A DNA stretch of 64,000 bases from JBBPZA01 sp963728925 (GCA_963728925.1 CAVSMB010000014.1:434001-498000); one strand, 5' to 3'. Positions 31,764 to 41,710 are shown, numbered from the stretch's first letter. The notes: generated from the sequence alone by a model not told the origin. A program made the numbers and translations.

Positions 31764-32776
31764 GCCACCGGTTCCAGGTCTGCGGCCGCCGACCGGACGC
31801 GGAGGCGCACGACGGGGCGCGGGCGCAGGGGTCCGACGAGCTCGACGTCGCCGTCCTCGTGGACGATCACGCCGCCGCGTTCGCGCAGCACGCGCCGCGC
31901 TGCGTTCGCCCCCGAGAGCAGCGCGGCCTTGGCGAGCACCTCGGCGTCAAGGGCAGTCGTGCCGAGCGCCGTCACGGCGATGAGCCCGGTCCACGCCGGC
32001 TCGCCGGTCGAGGGGTCGAGGAGGTGGTGGGCGTAGCCGTCGCCGTGCCGCCAGACCCGGGCGTCGACCCCGGACGTGGCGACGCCGCCGGCGTCCAGGG
32101 GCACGACGTGGACGCAGTCGCCGGTCAGCGGGTGAGCGATCTCGACCCCCCATGGCCGGCCCTGCGCCGAGGCGCCGCCGACGGCGATGTCGCCGCCGCA
32201 GTCGACGAGGACGCGGTCCAGGTCACGCAGGCGGTGGACGACGGCGTCGGCGGCGAGGCCCTTTCCGGTGCCGCCGGTGTCGAGCTCGAGGCCGGGCGGG
32301 CGGCGGACCACGCCCGCCTCGCGGTCGACCTCGACGTTGCGCCAGCGTGCGGCCGGATCGGGTCGCGCGGCTCGTCGTGGCGGTGCGGCCGCCAGCGCGT
32401 CGGCCAGCGACGCGGGTGCGACGCCGCGGCGCGTCGAGGCGTAGCCGGCCGACCGCAGCGCCCCGACGAGCGTCGGGTCGACGAGGCCGCCGGTGCGCTC
32501 GGCACCCCAGCGGCCGGCCGCGACCGCGGTGGCCAGGAGTCCGGACACCGGGACCGCCTCGTGAGGGTCCTCGTTGAGGGAGGTGAGCTCGCTGTCGGGC
32601 CGGAACCGCGACAGCCGGGCGTCGAAGGCGTCGAGGTAGGCGCGCGCGTCGGCCGCTCCGGCACCCGCCGCCGCGCCGACCGGCTCGAGCAGCAGGCGCA
32701 CGTCGGATCCCATGCAGGGGAAGCGCACGTCGACCGCCGGCTCGCCGGTGCCACGGTCTTGGACGGGGGCGCTCAC
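31760..32776 (-). CDS. apbE: FAD:protein FMN transferase
   Basis: 338 residues, family length. Flavin- and Mg-binding blocks are visible: FDARLSRFRPDSELTSLN, ELDTGGTGKGLAADAV, VDCGGDIAVGG and ATSGVDARVW, with the C-terminal LDAEVLAKAAL. ApbE attaches FMN to Thr/Ser in partner proteins outside or on the membrane. No N-terminal signal peptide or lipobox is present with the GTG at 32776, so the active form may be cytoplasmic or the start may be misplaced. It overlaps genes on both sides by four bases. Confidence 0.9.
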   Translation of the reverse strand: MSAPVQDRGTGEPAVDVRFPCMGSDVRLLLEPVGAAAGAGAADARAYLDAFDARLSRFRPDSELTSLNEDPHEAVPVSGLLATAVAAGRWGAERTGGLVDPTLVGALRSAGYASTRRGVAPASLADALAAAPPRRAARPDPAARWRNVEVDREAGVVRRPPGLELDTGGTGKGLAADAVVHRLRDLDRVLVDCGGDIAVGGASAQGRPWGVEIAHPLTGDCVHVVPLDAGGVATSGVDARVWRHGDGYAHHLLDPSTGEPAWTGLIAVTALGTTALDAEVLAKAALLSGANAARRVLRERGGVIVHEDGDVELVGPLRPRPVVRLRVRSAAADLEPVA

Positions 32777-33237
32777 GAGGACCTCGTGGTCGCCGCGGGG
32801 GCCGGGGCGGGGGCGGAGACGGCGGGCGCGGAGCCCGCCGGCCCGCTCGAGCTCGCACCTGAGCTGACGGGGGCGACGGTGGTGTCCGGAACGACGGTGG
32901 CGCCGTCGCCCTCCTCGGTCTCGCCGCCGTCGTCGGGCTCGACTCGCTCGATGATGATCCGCTTCCGGACGATTCGCCGGATGAGCACGCTCCGCGGGGC
33001 GGGCGCGGTCCCGGTGGCGGCCGAGCGGCCGGCGCCCAGGAGCGGATCCTGGCCCGAGCGCATCTGGAAGGCGAGGAGGGCCAGCAGCGCCAGGAAGGTG
33101 GCGAACGCGGTCAGCACGACGGGCGTCCACCGCGCGCGCCGGCTTGCGCGGGGGCGGCGCGGGCCGCGGGCCGGGGGCCGCGTGCCCCGGCCGGGCGGCA
33201 GGGCGCCGCTCGGAGCATCGGGCGGCCGCTCAGTCAT
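32773..33237 (-). CDS. Membrane-anchored low-complexity protein A of redox operon
   Basis: 154 residues. A Pro/Arg-rich cytoplasmic N-terminus, one membrane helix (VVLTAFATFLALLALLAF), then an external part with the basic motif LIRRIVRKRIIIERV and a long acidic/Ser/Ala/Pro tail (DDGGETEEGD...APAPAPAATTRSS). It shares the order helix, arginine motif, low-complexity tail with the two proteins encoded upstream. No flavin-attachment motif (D-G-x-[SG]-G-A-T) can be seen. Function unknown. Confidence 0.65.
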   Translation of the reverse strand: MTERPPDAPSGALPPGRGTRPPARGPRRPRASRRARWTPVVLTAFATFLALLALLAFQMRSGQDPLLGAGRSAATGTAPAPRSVLIRRIVRKRIIIERVEPDDGGETEEGDGATVVPDTTVAPVSSGASSSGPAGSAPAVSAPAPAPAATTRSS

Positions 33238-33805
33238 CGCCGCCGCCCGAGCCGCCGTCGTCGCCGCGCGAGCTGCCGCTGCGGTCTGGGGAGCCATCGT
33301 CGCGCTCGCCGCCGAAGCCCGAGCTCGAGCCGCCGCTGCCGCTCGTCCGCGTCCGTGGGGGCGAGGAGGGCGCGGCCGGTCCCGAAGAGCGGCCGGAGCC
33401 TCCCGACGAGGTGCCGCTCGAGCGCGACCGCACCGGGGAACCGCCCGACCCACCGCCGCCGTAGGAGGCCGACGATGAGCCGGTGCTCGACGAGCCGGTG
33501 GAGGCGGGCGAGCCGCCCGAGCCGGCCGGGCCGGCCGGGCCGGCCGAGCCGCCCGAGGACGCCGAGCCGCTCGAAGAGCGAAGCTCCGTCGCCTGGGCAT
33601 GGGCCCGACGAGGCCGCACGCGGCGGACGATCCGCCGCGTCTGGCGGATGACCTCGGTGCGCACCTCGACCGGCTGCGCGGCCACCGTTGCGTGCGGGGC
33701 GGCGTCGTCCGCCGTGAGCCGGCCGAGTCCGAAGGCGGCGGCCGAGCCCCCCGCCAGGGCCAAGGCGGCCGCGCCGGCGGCGAGCTTGGTTCGCACGATG
33801 CTCAT
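33230..33805 (-). CDS. Membrane-anchored Ser/Gly-rich protein B of redox operon
   Basis: 191 residues. The N-terminal helix (LAAGAAALALAGGSAAAFGLG) may be an uncleaved anchor. The Arg motif VIRQTRRIVRRVRPRR follows, then about 110 residues made almost only of Ser, Gly, Pro, Ala, Thr and some Arg/Asp, ending in an acidic GDDGGSGGGDD. GGGAGG upstream of the ATG is the best ribosome-binding site in the operon. An extended surface stalk is the natural reading. The repeated sequence gives many possible Ser/Thr modification sites. Confidence 0.65.
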   Translation of the reverse strand: MSIVRTKLAAGAAALALAGGSAAAFGLGRLTADDAAPHATVAAQPVEVRTEVIRQTRRIVRRVRPRRAHAQATELRSSSGSASSGGSAGPAGPAGSGGSPASTGSSSTGSSSASYGGGGSGGSPVRSRSSGTSSGGSGRSSGPAAPSSPPRTRTSGSGGSSSGFGGERDDGSPDRSGSSRGDDGGSGGGDD

Positions 33806-33963
33806 GACGTCCAACCTCCCTGGGCGATGATCATGCGGCCATCGTGGGCGACGGAGCACCAAGAGCCGGCCACCCGCCGGTAAGGGCTCGGCAAAGTGCG
33901 GGGCGAGGGACCCGGGAACGGGCGGTGGGGGGCGACGCGGAGGGCGCGGAGCGCGCCCCGTGT
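33806..33963. other. Intergenic region inside the redox operon
   Basis: 158 bases without a coding frame that I can support. It carries the Shine-Dalgarno sequence of the Ser/Gly-rich protein at its low-coordinate end. Confidence 0.3.
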
Positions 33964-34356
33964 TCAATCGTCCCCTTCGCCGCCTCCGCTTCCGCCGGCG
34001 CCGCCGCCGTCGTCGTCCCCGGGGGACGTCTCGTCCCGGGAGCCCGTCGCCGGGCCCTGCGAGCTGCCGGACGGCGGTGGGGCGGAGGTCGCCGGCGAGG
34101 ACGGGCCCGCCGGCGAGGACCTGATCGTCCGAGTCTGCCGGCGTGCCCGGTCGCTGGCCCTGCGACGCACTCTCGCCCGCACGCCGGCCGTGGCCTTCGA
34201 CGAGCGGGGCTCGGGCGCCAGCCGGCGCCCGGCGCTGACCGGCTCGGAGGCCAGGCCGATCGGCTGCCGGACGAGGTGAGCGGCCGCGAGCGCGATGCCC
34301 GCCGCCAGCACGACCCCGAGAACGGCGAGGCCGACGACGCCCAGGCGCCGGGTCAC
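33964..34356 (-). CDS. Membrane-anchored low-complexity protein C of redox operon
   Basis: 130 residues from the GTG at 34356. One membrane helix (LGVVGLAVLGVVLAAGIALAAA), then a basic region (VRARVRRRASDRARRQTRTIR), then a Ser/Pro/Gly tail ending in acidic DDDGGG...GEGDD. It is organised like proteins A and B. The start is uncertain: a GAAGGAG sequence precedes a seven-codon frame (MGTSVKT) whose TGA overlaps this GTG, which looks like translational coupling through a leader. Function unknown. Confidence 0.55.
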   Translation of the reverse strand: MTRRLGVVGLAVLGVVLAAGIALAAAHLVRQPIGLASEPVSAGRRLAPEPRSSKATAGVRARVRRRASDRARRQTRTIRSSPAGPSSPATSAPPPSGSSQGPATGSRDETSPGDDDGGGAGGSGGGEGDD

Positions 34357-34426
34357 GTCTTCACCGAGGTGCCCATGTCGGACGACTCCTTCGATCGGAT
34401 GGAACGCCACGGTGGGCCGGCGACGG

Positions 34427-35809
34427 TCATCCGGCTCCCAGCGCGAGGTCAGCGGAGGGCAAAGGCCCGCGCGCGGGCACGAGGATGCGTGCGACCGTCC
34501 CGCCTCCCGGGCGCCGGGCGAGGACCACGTCGCCGTTCCACTCGCGTGTGAGCTCCCGCGCGATGGCAAGGCCGAGCCCCGTGCCCGGGGGGCCCGCCCG
34601 TCCGGCGCGCCCGCGGTGGAAGCGCTCGAAGACCTCTCGCTCCTCGCCCGGTGCGAGCCCGGGCCCCTCGTCGCGCACCTCCACGCCGCCTCGCGTCGCG
34701 ACGACGGCGATGGGCGTGCCTGGCGCTGCGTAGGCGATCGCGTTCTCGACGAGGGAGTCGAGCGCGCGGTCGAGGTCGGCCCGCGCGATCCACGCCGTCC
34801 GTGCGTCCTGTGCAATGGCCTCGAGCGTGTGCCCCGCGGCGTGGGCCGCCGGCTGCCAGCGTTCGACCGCGTCCTGCGCCACGACCGCCAGGTCGAGTGA
34901 TTCGCCCGGCAGCTCGCGCTCGCCGGCGCGGCTGAGGACGAGCAGCTCGTCGATGATGTGGGCGAGGCGCCTCGCCTCCGCCTCCGCCGCGGCGATCTCG
35001 CGTGCCGCCGCCGCCCGCGTCTCGGCGTGGCGGGCTTCCTCGAGGCGCAGCCGCAGGCCCGCGAGCGGGGTGCGGAGCTGGTGCGATGAGTCCGCGACGA
35101 ACTCACGCTGCGCGCGCAGCAGGCGGCCGAGGCGGTCGGCCATCTCGTTGAAGGCGTGGGCGAGCGAGCGCTGCTCGGTGCTGCCCTCGACGGCGACGCG
35201 GGCGTCGAGGTCGCCGCCGGCGAGTTGCCGGGCGGTCGCGTCCAGCCGCCGCACGGGGCCGGCAATGCGCCGCGCGATGACGACCCCGGCGACGAGCCCC
35301 AGGGCGAGGACGAGCACACCCAGGCCCGCGAGCTCGAGGAGCACGCGTCGCGTCGCGTTGCGCACATCGGCGATGTTCTGGGTGATGCGCACCGCCCCGA
35401 CGACGCGGCCGTCGCGGATCAGCGGGGCGGCCGTGGCGAGCACGTCGGTCCTGAGCGTCCGGCTGGCCCGCGTGACCTGATCGCGCTTGCCGGTGAGCGC
35501 GCTGGCGACCTCGGGGCGGCTCGCGTACGACGTCCCCAGCGTGGCGGGACCGGCGCTGTCGGCGAGCACCTGCCCCGCGGCGTCGACGACGATCACGCGG
35601 CCGCGGAGCGAGTGCCCGGCCGTCACGACGACGCGGTCGAGCCGGCCGCGCGAACGGTGCGGGAGGAGATCCACCGCCGTCGCGCTGACGAGGTCGGCCT
35701 GCTGCTCGGCTTGCGAGCGGACCTCAGCCCCGACGCGATCGCCGAGGCTGACGCCGAGGGGGACCTCGAGCGCGACGAGGGCCAGCACGAGGACGTAGCC
35801 GACGCCCAC
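34427..35809 (-). CDS. Sensor histidine kinase
   Basis: 460 residues from GTG 35809. Two membrane helices enclose an external sensor of ~130 residues; a HAMP domain follows (RRIAGPVRRLDATARQLAGGDLDARV). The phospho-accepting His is ~243 in SSHQLRTPLAGLRL. ATP-binding boxes: SLVENAIAYA (N), VRDEGPGLAP (G1), PGTGLGLAIA (G2). The usual start, a GTG overlapping the regulator's stop, is GTA here, so translation probably begins a few codons downstream or at an upstream GTG (35890). With the next gene it forms a two-component system controlling, by position, the redox operon. Confidence 0.9.
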   Translation of the reverse strand: MGVGYVLVLALVALEVPLGVSLGDRVGAEVRSQAEQQADLVSATAVDLLPHRSRGRLDRVVVTAGHSLRGRVIVVDAAGQVLADSAGPATLGTSYASRPEVASALTGKRDQVTRASRTLRTDVLATAAPLIRDGRVVGAVRITQNIADVRNATRRVLLELAGLGVLVLALGLVAGVVIARRIAGPVRRLDATARQLAGGDLDARVAVEGSTEQRSLAHAFNEMADRLGRLLRAQREFVADSSHQLRTPLAGLRLRLEEARHAETRAAAAREIAAAEAEARRLAHIIDELLVLSRAGERELPGESLDLAVVAQDAVERWQPAAHAAGHTLEAIAQDARTAWIARADLDRALDSLVENAIAYAAPGTPIAVVATRGGVEVRDEGPGLAPGEEREVFERFHRGRAGRAGPPGTGLGLAIARELTREWNGDVVLARRPGGGTVARILVPARGPLPSADLALGAG

Positions 35810-35829
35810 CAGGAGTCCGGTACGGAGGC

Positions 35830-36528
<699 letters not shown>

Positions 36529-36727
36529 CGCGCCCGCCGGGGCGCCTCACGAGCGAGACGGAGACGGTCGACGGCTGCGGAAGCGGTGCCGCGAGCGCGC
36601 GCCATGGACCAAGGCTCGCACGGAGCAGTCGAGCGCGCATCCGGCGCGGCCCGCAGAACGGGTTGCGGACAAGTACGCGATCGCGGGTGGCGACGGCGCT
36701 GCGCCGCCCCGATCGCGCGCCGTTGGC

Positions 36728-37054
36728 CTAGGCGCGGGGCTCTTCGCGCCCGGGCCCGCCCTCGAGGCGCGCGATGAGCTCGTCGAGCTGGAGCTCCTCC
36801 AGGCCGCGCCCCACGGCTTCGAGCTCGGCCGCGCACAGCTCCACGAGCTCGCGCCCCTCGCGGACGAGCTCCAAGGTCTCGCGCAAGCCGGCCTCGCCGG
36901 AGTCCAGGCGCCGGATGATCGCCTCGATGCGGGCCGCGGCCTGCTCGTAGGAGAGGCCCGCGGCGTCCTCCCCCTCGGTTCCCGGACCGGGGTCGCCGGG
37001 CGCCGGAGCCGCCGGCGGGCGGGCGCCGGCCGGGTCGAGCGGCGACCCGGTCAC
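36728..37054 (-). CDS. xseB: Exodeoxyribonuclease VII small subunit
   Basis: 108 residues, with an extra Pro/Gly/Ala-rich N-terminal ~35 residues before the family core LSYEQAAARIEAIIRRLDSGEAGLRETLELVREGRELVELCAAEL. Small subunits of this type wrap the large subunit in long helices and regulate its single-strand exonuclease. GTG overlaps the xseA stop (GTGA), fixing stoichiometric coupling. Confidence 0.92.
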   Translation of the reverse strand: MTGSPLDPAGARPPAAPAPGDPGPGTEGEDAAGLSYEQAAARIEAIIRRLDSGEAGLRETLELVREGRELVELCAAELEAVGRGLEELQLDELIARLEGGPGREEPRA

Positions 37055-38625
37055 GGCCCGTCGCCCCGGGCCCCTCGCAACGGGCCCTCCGGAGGCTCGG
37101 CGAAGGGCAGCGCCTGCTGCTCGCCCTGGTCGCCCGCGCCCCCGTCGGACGTGACGCGGCGTCCCGCGGTCCTCACGGCGACCCGGCCGTCGTGGAAGCG
37201 CAGACGCAGGCGGGCCGCCTCGCGCGCCGCGGCGGCCGAGGTGACGAGCTCGCCGCCGGCGGTCTCCACCAGCGCGTAGCCGCGCTCGAGCGTGCGCTCG
37301 GTGTCGTGGGCCGCGAGCGCCAGGGCGAGGCGCTCGAGATCCTGGCGGCGTCGCCCGACCCCGGCCGGCGCCGCGCGGTGCAGGCCGGCGGCGGCCTCGC
37401 GCATCGTGGCGCGGCCGCGGGCGTGGGCGAGCTGCGCCGCCTGCGCCTTTCGCGACGTGACGAGCAGCCGGCGCGCGGTGACCTCGCGCTCCTCGGCGAT
37501 GCGGCGGCGGGCGCTCGCGCGCAGCTCGCGCAGCTGCTGGTGCAGGCCGCGCCGGTGCCGGGCGACGTGCTCGGCGGGCGCGCGGGTCATCGCCGAGAGC
37601 GTCCGGGCACGGTCGAGCACGGCGCGCCGGCCTTCGCCGCGCAGCCGGCGCGCGGCGGCGGCAAGCTCGAGCCGGGCCTGGCCGCAGTGGAGCGGCACCG
37701 CGGCCTCCGCGGCGTGGGTCGGCGTCGAGCACGAGACCGCGGCGACGTCGTCGAGCAGCGTCCGGTCGGTGTGGTGACCGATCGACGCCACGATCGGCAC
37801 CCGCAGCAGGGCGGCAGTTCGGCACAGGCCCTCGTCGCAGAAGGCGAACAGGTCGGCCAGCGACCCGCCGCCGCGGGCCACGACGACGACGTCGACCTCC
37901 TCGAGCGCGGCGAGCTCGCGCAGCGCAGCGGCGATGGCCGGGGCCGCGTGGCGGTCCTGCACCGGGGCGTAGGCCCACACGAGCCGGCCCGCCCAGCCGC
38001 GCCGGCGCAGCCCCGCGAGCACGTCGTCGCGCGCCTTGCCGCCGCGGCCGCACACGACGCCGATGGTCCGCGGCAGCGCCGGTCGCGCGAGGCGCTTCTG
38101 GGGCTCGAACAGGCCCTCGGCGTCCAGCAGCTTGCGCAGGCGATCGAGCTGGGCGAGGAGGTCGCCCTCACCGGCGACCCGAAGCGTGCGCACCGCGAAG
38201 GAGAACGACGGCGAGGAGGTCGCCGAGCCCGGGTAGTAGTCCGGGCCGCCGGCCACCACGACCTGCGCCCCGTCGGTGAGCGAGCCGGACGCGAGGCCGA
38301 GCGCGTCCCAGTCGTCGCGCCACATCGAGCAGGGCAGCGCGCCCCGGGGATCGCGCAGCTCGAAGTAGGCCTTCGTCCGGCTCTCGCGGAGGTTGACCAG
38401 CTCGCCGAAGAGCTGGACTCGCGGGCGCTCCCGCAGCCCGTCACGCAGCCGCACCGCGTAGGCGCCGACCGGGAAGGGCCCGGGCAGCCCGCTGCCCTCG
38501 ATGCCCTCCGGCCGCTCGCGGTCGGCGTCCCCGGCCTCCGGCGCTCCGTCGTAGCGCGCGAGCTCCGCCGCTTCGGCGGACGTCGCCACGGCCTGCGCCA
38601 GCGAGCGGTCCTCGGGCGTGCTCAT
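37051..38625 (-). CDS. xseA: Exodeoxyribonuclease VII large subunit
   Basis: 524 residues. An OB-fold domain (FPVGAYAVRLRDGLRERPRVQLFGELVNLRES) is followed by the catalytic core: IGVVCGRGGKARDDVLAGLRRR, VVVARGGGSLADLFAFCDE and ASIGHHTDRTLLDDVAAVSCSTPTHAAE. The long helical C-terminal part reaches ERTLERGYALV. The ~50-residue N-terminal extension is unusual in length and low in complexity. The enzyme degrades single-stranded DNA in repair. TAGGCT lies six bases before the ATG, so the message is probably leaderless. Confidence 0.95.
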   Translation of the reverse strand: MSTPEDRSLAQAVATSAEAAELARYDGAPEAGDADRERPEGIEGSGLPGPFPVGAYAVRLRDGLRERPRVQLFGELVNLRESRTKAYFELRDPRGALPCSMWRDDWDALGLASGSLTDGAQVVVAGGPDYYPGSATSSPSFSFAVRTLRVAGEGDLLAQLDRLRKLLDAEGLFEPQKRLARPALPRTIGVVCGRGGKARDDVLAGLRRRGWAGRLVWAYAPVQDRHAAPAIAAALRELAALEEVDVVVVARGGGSLADLFAFCDEGLCRTAALLRVPIVASIGHHTDRTLLDDVAAVSCSTPTHAAEAAVPLHCGQARLELAAAARRLRGEGRRAVLDRARTLSAMTRAPAEHVARHRRGLHQQLRELRASARRRIAEEREVTARRLLVTSRKAQAAQLAHARGRATMREAAAGLHRAAPAGVGRRRQDLERLALALAAHDTERTLERGYALVETAGGELVTSAAAAREAARLRLRFHDGRVAVRTAGRRVTSDGGAGDQGEQQALPFAEPPEGPLRGARGDGP

Positions 38626-38676
38626 GCTCCGAGCCTAGAGGACGGCCCGGAGCGGCCAGGCGCGCCGGGGCCGGCG

Positions 38677-38988
38677 CTACTCCTCCTGCTCGCCCTCCTC
38701 CTCGAGGGCCAGGAGGGTCGACTTCAGCGGGGCGAGAGCCTCCTCGCCGGGTGGGCCGGCCGGGCCGCGGACCTCGGACCCCAAGGCGATGCGGTTCAGG
38801 CGCTCGATCTCGCGCTCGCCCTCGACCCGGGCCGGATGGTCGGCGGGCAGCCCCCGGATCAGCGTCGCGATGCGGTTGCGCAGCTGCAGGGCGAAGTGGG
38901 GGGTGGAGGCGCCCATGAGCTGGCGCACCTCTTCGACGGTGACCTGGTGGTCGCGCGTGAGCCTGCCGGGATGCTCCATCTCGCTCAT
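38677..38988 (-). CDS. Small conserved hypothetical protein
   Basis: 103 residues, acidic, no membrane segment. The central part VTVEEVRQLMGASTPHFALQLRNRIATLIRGLPADHPARVEGEREIERLNRIAL is predicted helical and looks conserved; the tail is Gly/Glu-rich. ATG overlaps the stop of the cell-wall-binding lipoprotein gene upstream on the same strand, so the two are coexpressed. It lies 51 bases upstream of xseA. No known domain. Confidence 0.65.
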   Translation of the reverse strand: MSEMEHPGRLTRDHQVTVEEVRQLMGASTPHFALQLRNRIATLIRGLPADHPARVEGEREIERLNRIALGSEVRGPAGPPGEEALAPLKSTLLALEEEGEQEE

Positions 38989-40220
38989 GCGCCGGGCGCC
39001 TGACCCGTGTCGCGATCGACCGGGAGGATCTCGAGCAGGCTGTCGATGCGCGCCTGGACGCCCTGCGAGAGCGCGGCCTGGTCGCCGATGATCCAGCCGT
39101 GGTTGTAGGCGCCTCGCACGGGATCGCGATCGTAGCCGGGCTGGATGTCGAGCAGGAAGTCCTCCACCGGCCGCGGGAGCAGCTTGGGCTGGTCGACGAG
39201 CAGCAGCGGGCCGTAGGTGCCGCTCGCGGACAGCGGTGCCGCGGCGGCGGCGTCGAGCGGCCGGCGCTGGTTGACGAACACCAGGCCGTGCCCCGGGTCG
39301 ATGACGCCCCAGCCGAAGCCCCCGTCGACGTAGCGCGCGAAGGCGATCGCGTTGTTGATGGGGTCGGTCGCCGAGATGCGGACGACCTTGCCGAGCGTCT
39401 GGAGCTCCTTCGCCACCGCCTTGGGTACGACCGAGGGAGGTCCGAGGACGTAGATGTTGGGGCGCTCATGCGCCTGGATCGCCGCGCGCGTGTCGGGCGG
39501 GACGCCCTGGCGGGTGACGAACAGCACCGGGTCGCCGCTCTTGGCCGCCCACGCGGCGGCGGGCATCGCGAAGTCGGCGAGCTCGCCGGTGGTCACGACC
39601 ACGCTACGGCTCGGCCGGCCGGCGACGACGCTGCGCAGACGGTCGACCTCGCGCGCGAGCGCGTACGGGTTCGAGCCCTTCAGGCCCAGGGCCTTGTAGC
39701 CGCTCGGTGCGGCGGCGTCTCCCACCCGCAGGACCTGCGCGCCCTTGGCCGCGACGGCCGTGCCGCGCGGGCGCAGGGCGGCGAGCGCGCTCTGGGTCGC
39801 CTCCGGCACGGCCCCCTCCTGGGTTAGGAGCACGGGGGCGCGCAGAGGCTGGGCCATGAGCACCGAGGCGGCGACGCCCGCCTGCCAGTTGCCGGCATCG
39901 ACCAGCGCCACGGCCGGCGGCCGGGTCTCGGGGCTCGCGCCGGGGAACACGGCCTGGGCGACGGCGGCCGCGTCGGCCACCGCGTCGGCGCCGCCGACGC
40001 GGGTCGTGTTCTTGGTGGCGAAGGTGGGGAAGCCGAGCTTCTCGGCGGCCTTGGGCTCCTTGCCCTTCTGGCCCAGCACCGGCTTCTCGGCGTTCCCCGG
40101 CAGCCCGGCGTCGCTCCCCCCGCCATCCGAGCCGCCACCGCATCCGGCCGTTCCGAGGACCGCGAGCAGGCACGCGAGCGCGGCGATCGGTCGGGGCCCC
40201 GGCATTCGCGGCCGGACCAT
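38985..40220 (-). CDS. Lipoprotein with cell-wall-binding repeats (CW_binding_2)
   Basis: 411 residues. Signal peptide with lipobox L-G-T-A-G-C27 and a Gly/Ser/Asp linker, so the protein is lipid-anchored outside. Repeats of the CW_binding_2 type follow: TRVGGADAVADAAAVAQAVFPG, VALVDAGNWQAGVAASVLMAQPLRAPVLLT, and a second set SVVVTTGELADFAMPAAAWAAKSGDPVLFVT with YVLGPPSVV. These modules bind anionic wall polymers in Clostridium. There is no catalytic domain. It may be a wall-attachment or remodelling factor. Confidence 0.85.
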   Translation of the reverse strand: MVRPRMPGPRPIAALACLLAVLGTAGCGGGSDGGGSDAGLPGNAEKPVLGQKGKEPKAAEKLGFPTFATKNTTRVGGADAVADAAAVAQAVFPGASPETRPPAVALVDAGNWQAGVAASVLMAQPLRAPVLLTQEGAVPEATQSALAALRPRGTAVAAKGAQVLRVGDAAAPSGYKALGLKGSNPYALAREVDRLRSVVAGRPSRSVVVTTGELADFAMPAAAWAAKSGDPVLFVTRQGVPPDTRAAIQAHERPNIYVLGPPSVVPKAVAKELQTLGKVVRISATDPINNAIAFARYVDGGFGWGVIDPGHGLVFVNQRRPLDAAAAAPLSASGTYGPLLLVDQPKLLPRPVEDFLLDIQPGYDRDPVRGAYNHGWIIGDQAALSQGVQARIDSLLEILPVDRDTGQAPGA

Positions 40221-40348
40221 AGCGGCCGGGGACCGCCCGCAGCCCCGGCTGGGCCGCGAGGCCGCTCCGCGGCCGGGCCGTCGCGGGGCCGGGCTCGGCC
40301 TTCCCCCGACCTCTCGACTGAACGCTCGCGTACGGTATTGTCCTGAGC

Positions 40349-41710
40349 ATGGACTTCCGACTCAGCGACGACCAACTCGCCTTCCAGGACCGCTGCCACC
40401 GCTTCGCCGAGGAGGTCATACGCCCGGTCGCCGCTCGCCACGACCGCGAGCAGAGCGTGCCGTGGGACGTCATCCGCGAGGCGCGCCGCTGGGACCTCCA
40501 CGGCCTGGAGCTCATCCAGCGCCTCGCCACCGACGGCGATGGCCTGCTCGGCGTCATCTACGCCGAGGAGCTGCACTGGGGCTGCGCGGGGATCGCGCTC
40601 GCCATCCAGGCCGGCTCGCTCGCCGCCGCGGGCATTGCCTCCTCCGGAACGCCCGAGCAGATCGGCCGCTGGCTCCCCGAGTGCTTCGGCACCGGCGACG
40701 AGATCAAGCTCGGCGCCTACGCGGTCACCGAAGCCGGGGCGGGCTCCGACGTCAAGTCGCTGCGCACGACGGCCAAGCGCGACGGCGACGAGTGGGTGCT
40801 CGACGGCGCCAAGGTCTTCATCTCCAACGGCGGGATCGCCGACGTCACGGTCGTCGTCGCCACCGTCGACCCCGAGCTCGGCCACCGCGGCCAGGCCTCC
40901 TTCGTCGTCCCCGCCGGCACGCCAGGACTGCGGATGGGCAAGAAGGAGGACAAGATCGGGATCCGCGCCTCGCAGACCGCCGAGGTCGTGCTCGAGGACT
41001 GCCGCATCCCGATGGAGTACCTGCTCGGGGGTCCCGACAAGCTGGAGCGCAAGCTCGAGCGCGCCCGCCGGGGCGAGACGGGCGGGGCGTCGGGCGCGCT
41101 CGCCACCTTCGAGATCACGCGGCCGCTGGTCGGGGCCTCGGCGCTGGGCATCGCCCGGGCGGCCTACGAGTGGACGCTCGACTTCCTCGAGGGCCGCAGC
41201 GCGGACGGCGAGCCGCTGCTCGAGCAGCAGCGCGTCCAGCAGGTGCTCGCCGACGTTGCGACGGAGATCGAGGCCTCGCGATTGCTCGTGTGGCGGGCCG
41301 CATGGATGGGCCGCAATGGCATTCCCATGACGGGCGGCCAGGGCTCGATGTCCAAGCTCAAGGCGGGCGACGTGACGATGTGGGCCACGACGGCCCTGAT
41401 GGACATCGTCGGCCCCGAGGCGTGGAGCACCGAGCACCCGCTCGAGAAGTGGTTCCGCGACGCGAAGATCTTCCAGATCTTCGAGGGGACCGCCCAGATC
41501 CAGCGGCTCGTCGTCTCGCGCCTGCAGGTCGCCGAGCGCCGGCGCGAGCTCGCGGAGGCCGCCGAGATCGTCGCCGACGTCGCCGAGGAGGCGCGCGAGG
41601 GCGCGGCCGCCGTCGCCGCGCAGAGGCGCCCGACGGGCCGCCCCGGACCCCGCTCTTTCCGGCCGCGCGGGGTGCGCACCCTCGCAACTTTCCGTTCACA
41701 CCTCTGCTAG
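40349..41710 (+). CDS. Acyl-CoA dehydrogenase
   Basis: 453 residues. N-terminal helical domain (MDFRLSDDQLAFQDRCHRFAEEVI), FAD-binding YAVTEAGAGSDVKSLRT, the beta-domain WVLDGAKVFISNGG and the C-terminal FRDAKIFQIFEGTAQIQRLVVSR, where FEGT-type sequence carries the catalytic Glu in many homologues. The last ~50 residues (after EIVADVAEE) are low-complexity and probably unstructured. TATTGT lies seven bases before the ATG. The stop TAG is itself part of the TAGCGT hexamer driving the next riboswitch. Confidence 0.93.
   Translation: MDFRLSDDQLAFQDRCHRFAEEVIRPVAARHDREQSVPWDVIREARRWDLHGLELIQRLATDGDGLLGVIYAEELHWGCAGIALAIQAGSLAAAGIASSGTPEQIGRWLPECFGTGDEIKLGAYAVTEAGAGSDVKSLRTTAKRDGDEWVLDGAKVFISNGGIADVTVVVATVDPELGHRGQASFVVPAGTPGLRMGKKEDKIGIRASQTAEVVLEDCRIPMEYLLGGPDKLERKLERARRGETGGASGALATFEITRPLVGASALGIARAAYEWTLDFLEGRSADGEPLLEQQRVQQVLADVATEIEASRLLVWRAAWMGRNGIPMTGGQGSMSKLKAGDVTMWATTALMDIVGPEAWSTEHPLEKWFRDAKIFQIFEGTAQIQRLVVSRLQVAERRRELAEAAEIVADVAEEAREGAAAVAAQRRPTGRPGPRSFRPRGVRTLATFRSHLC

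Noticed and set aside
33230..33805. Ser/Gly-rich frame as a non-coding artefact
   Set aside because: It has a good Shine-Dalgarno sequence, a membrane helix, and overlaps the next gene as in a true operon.
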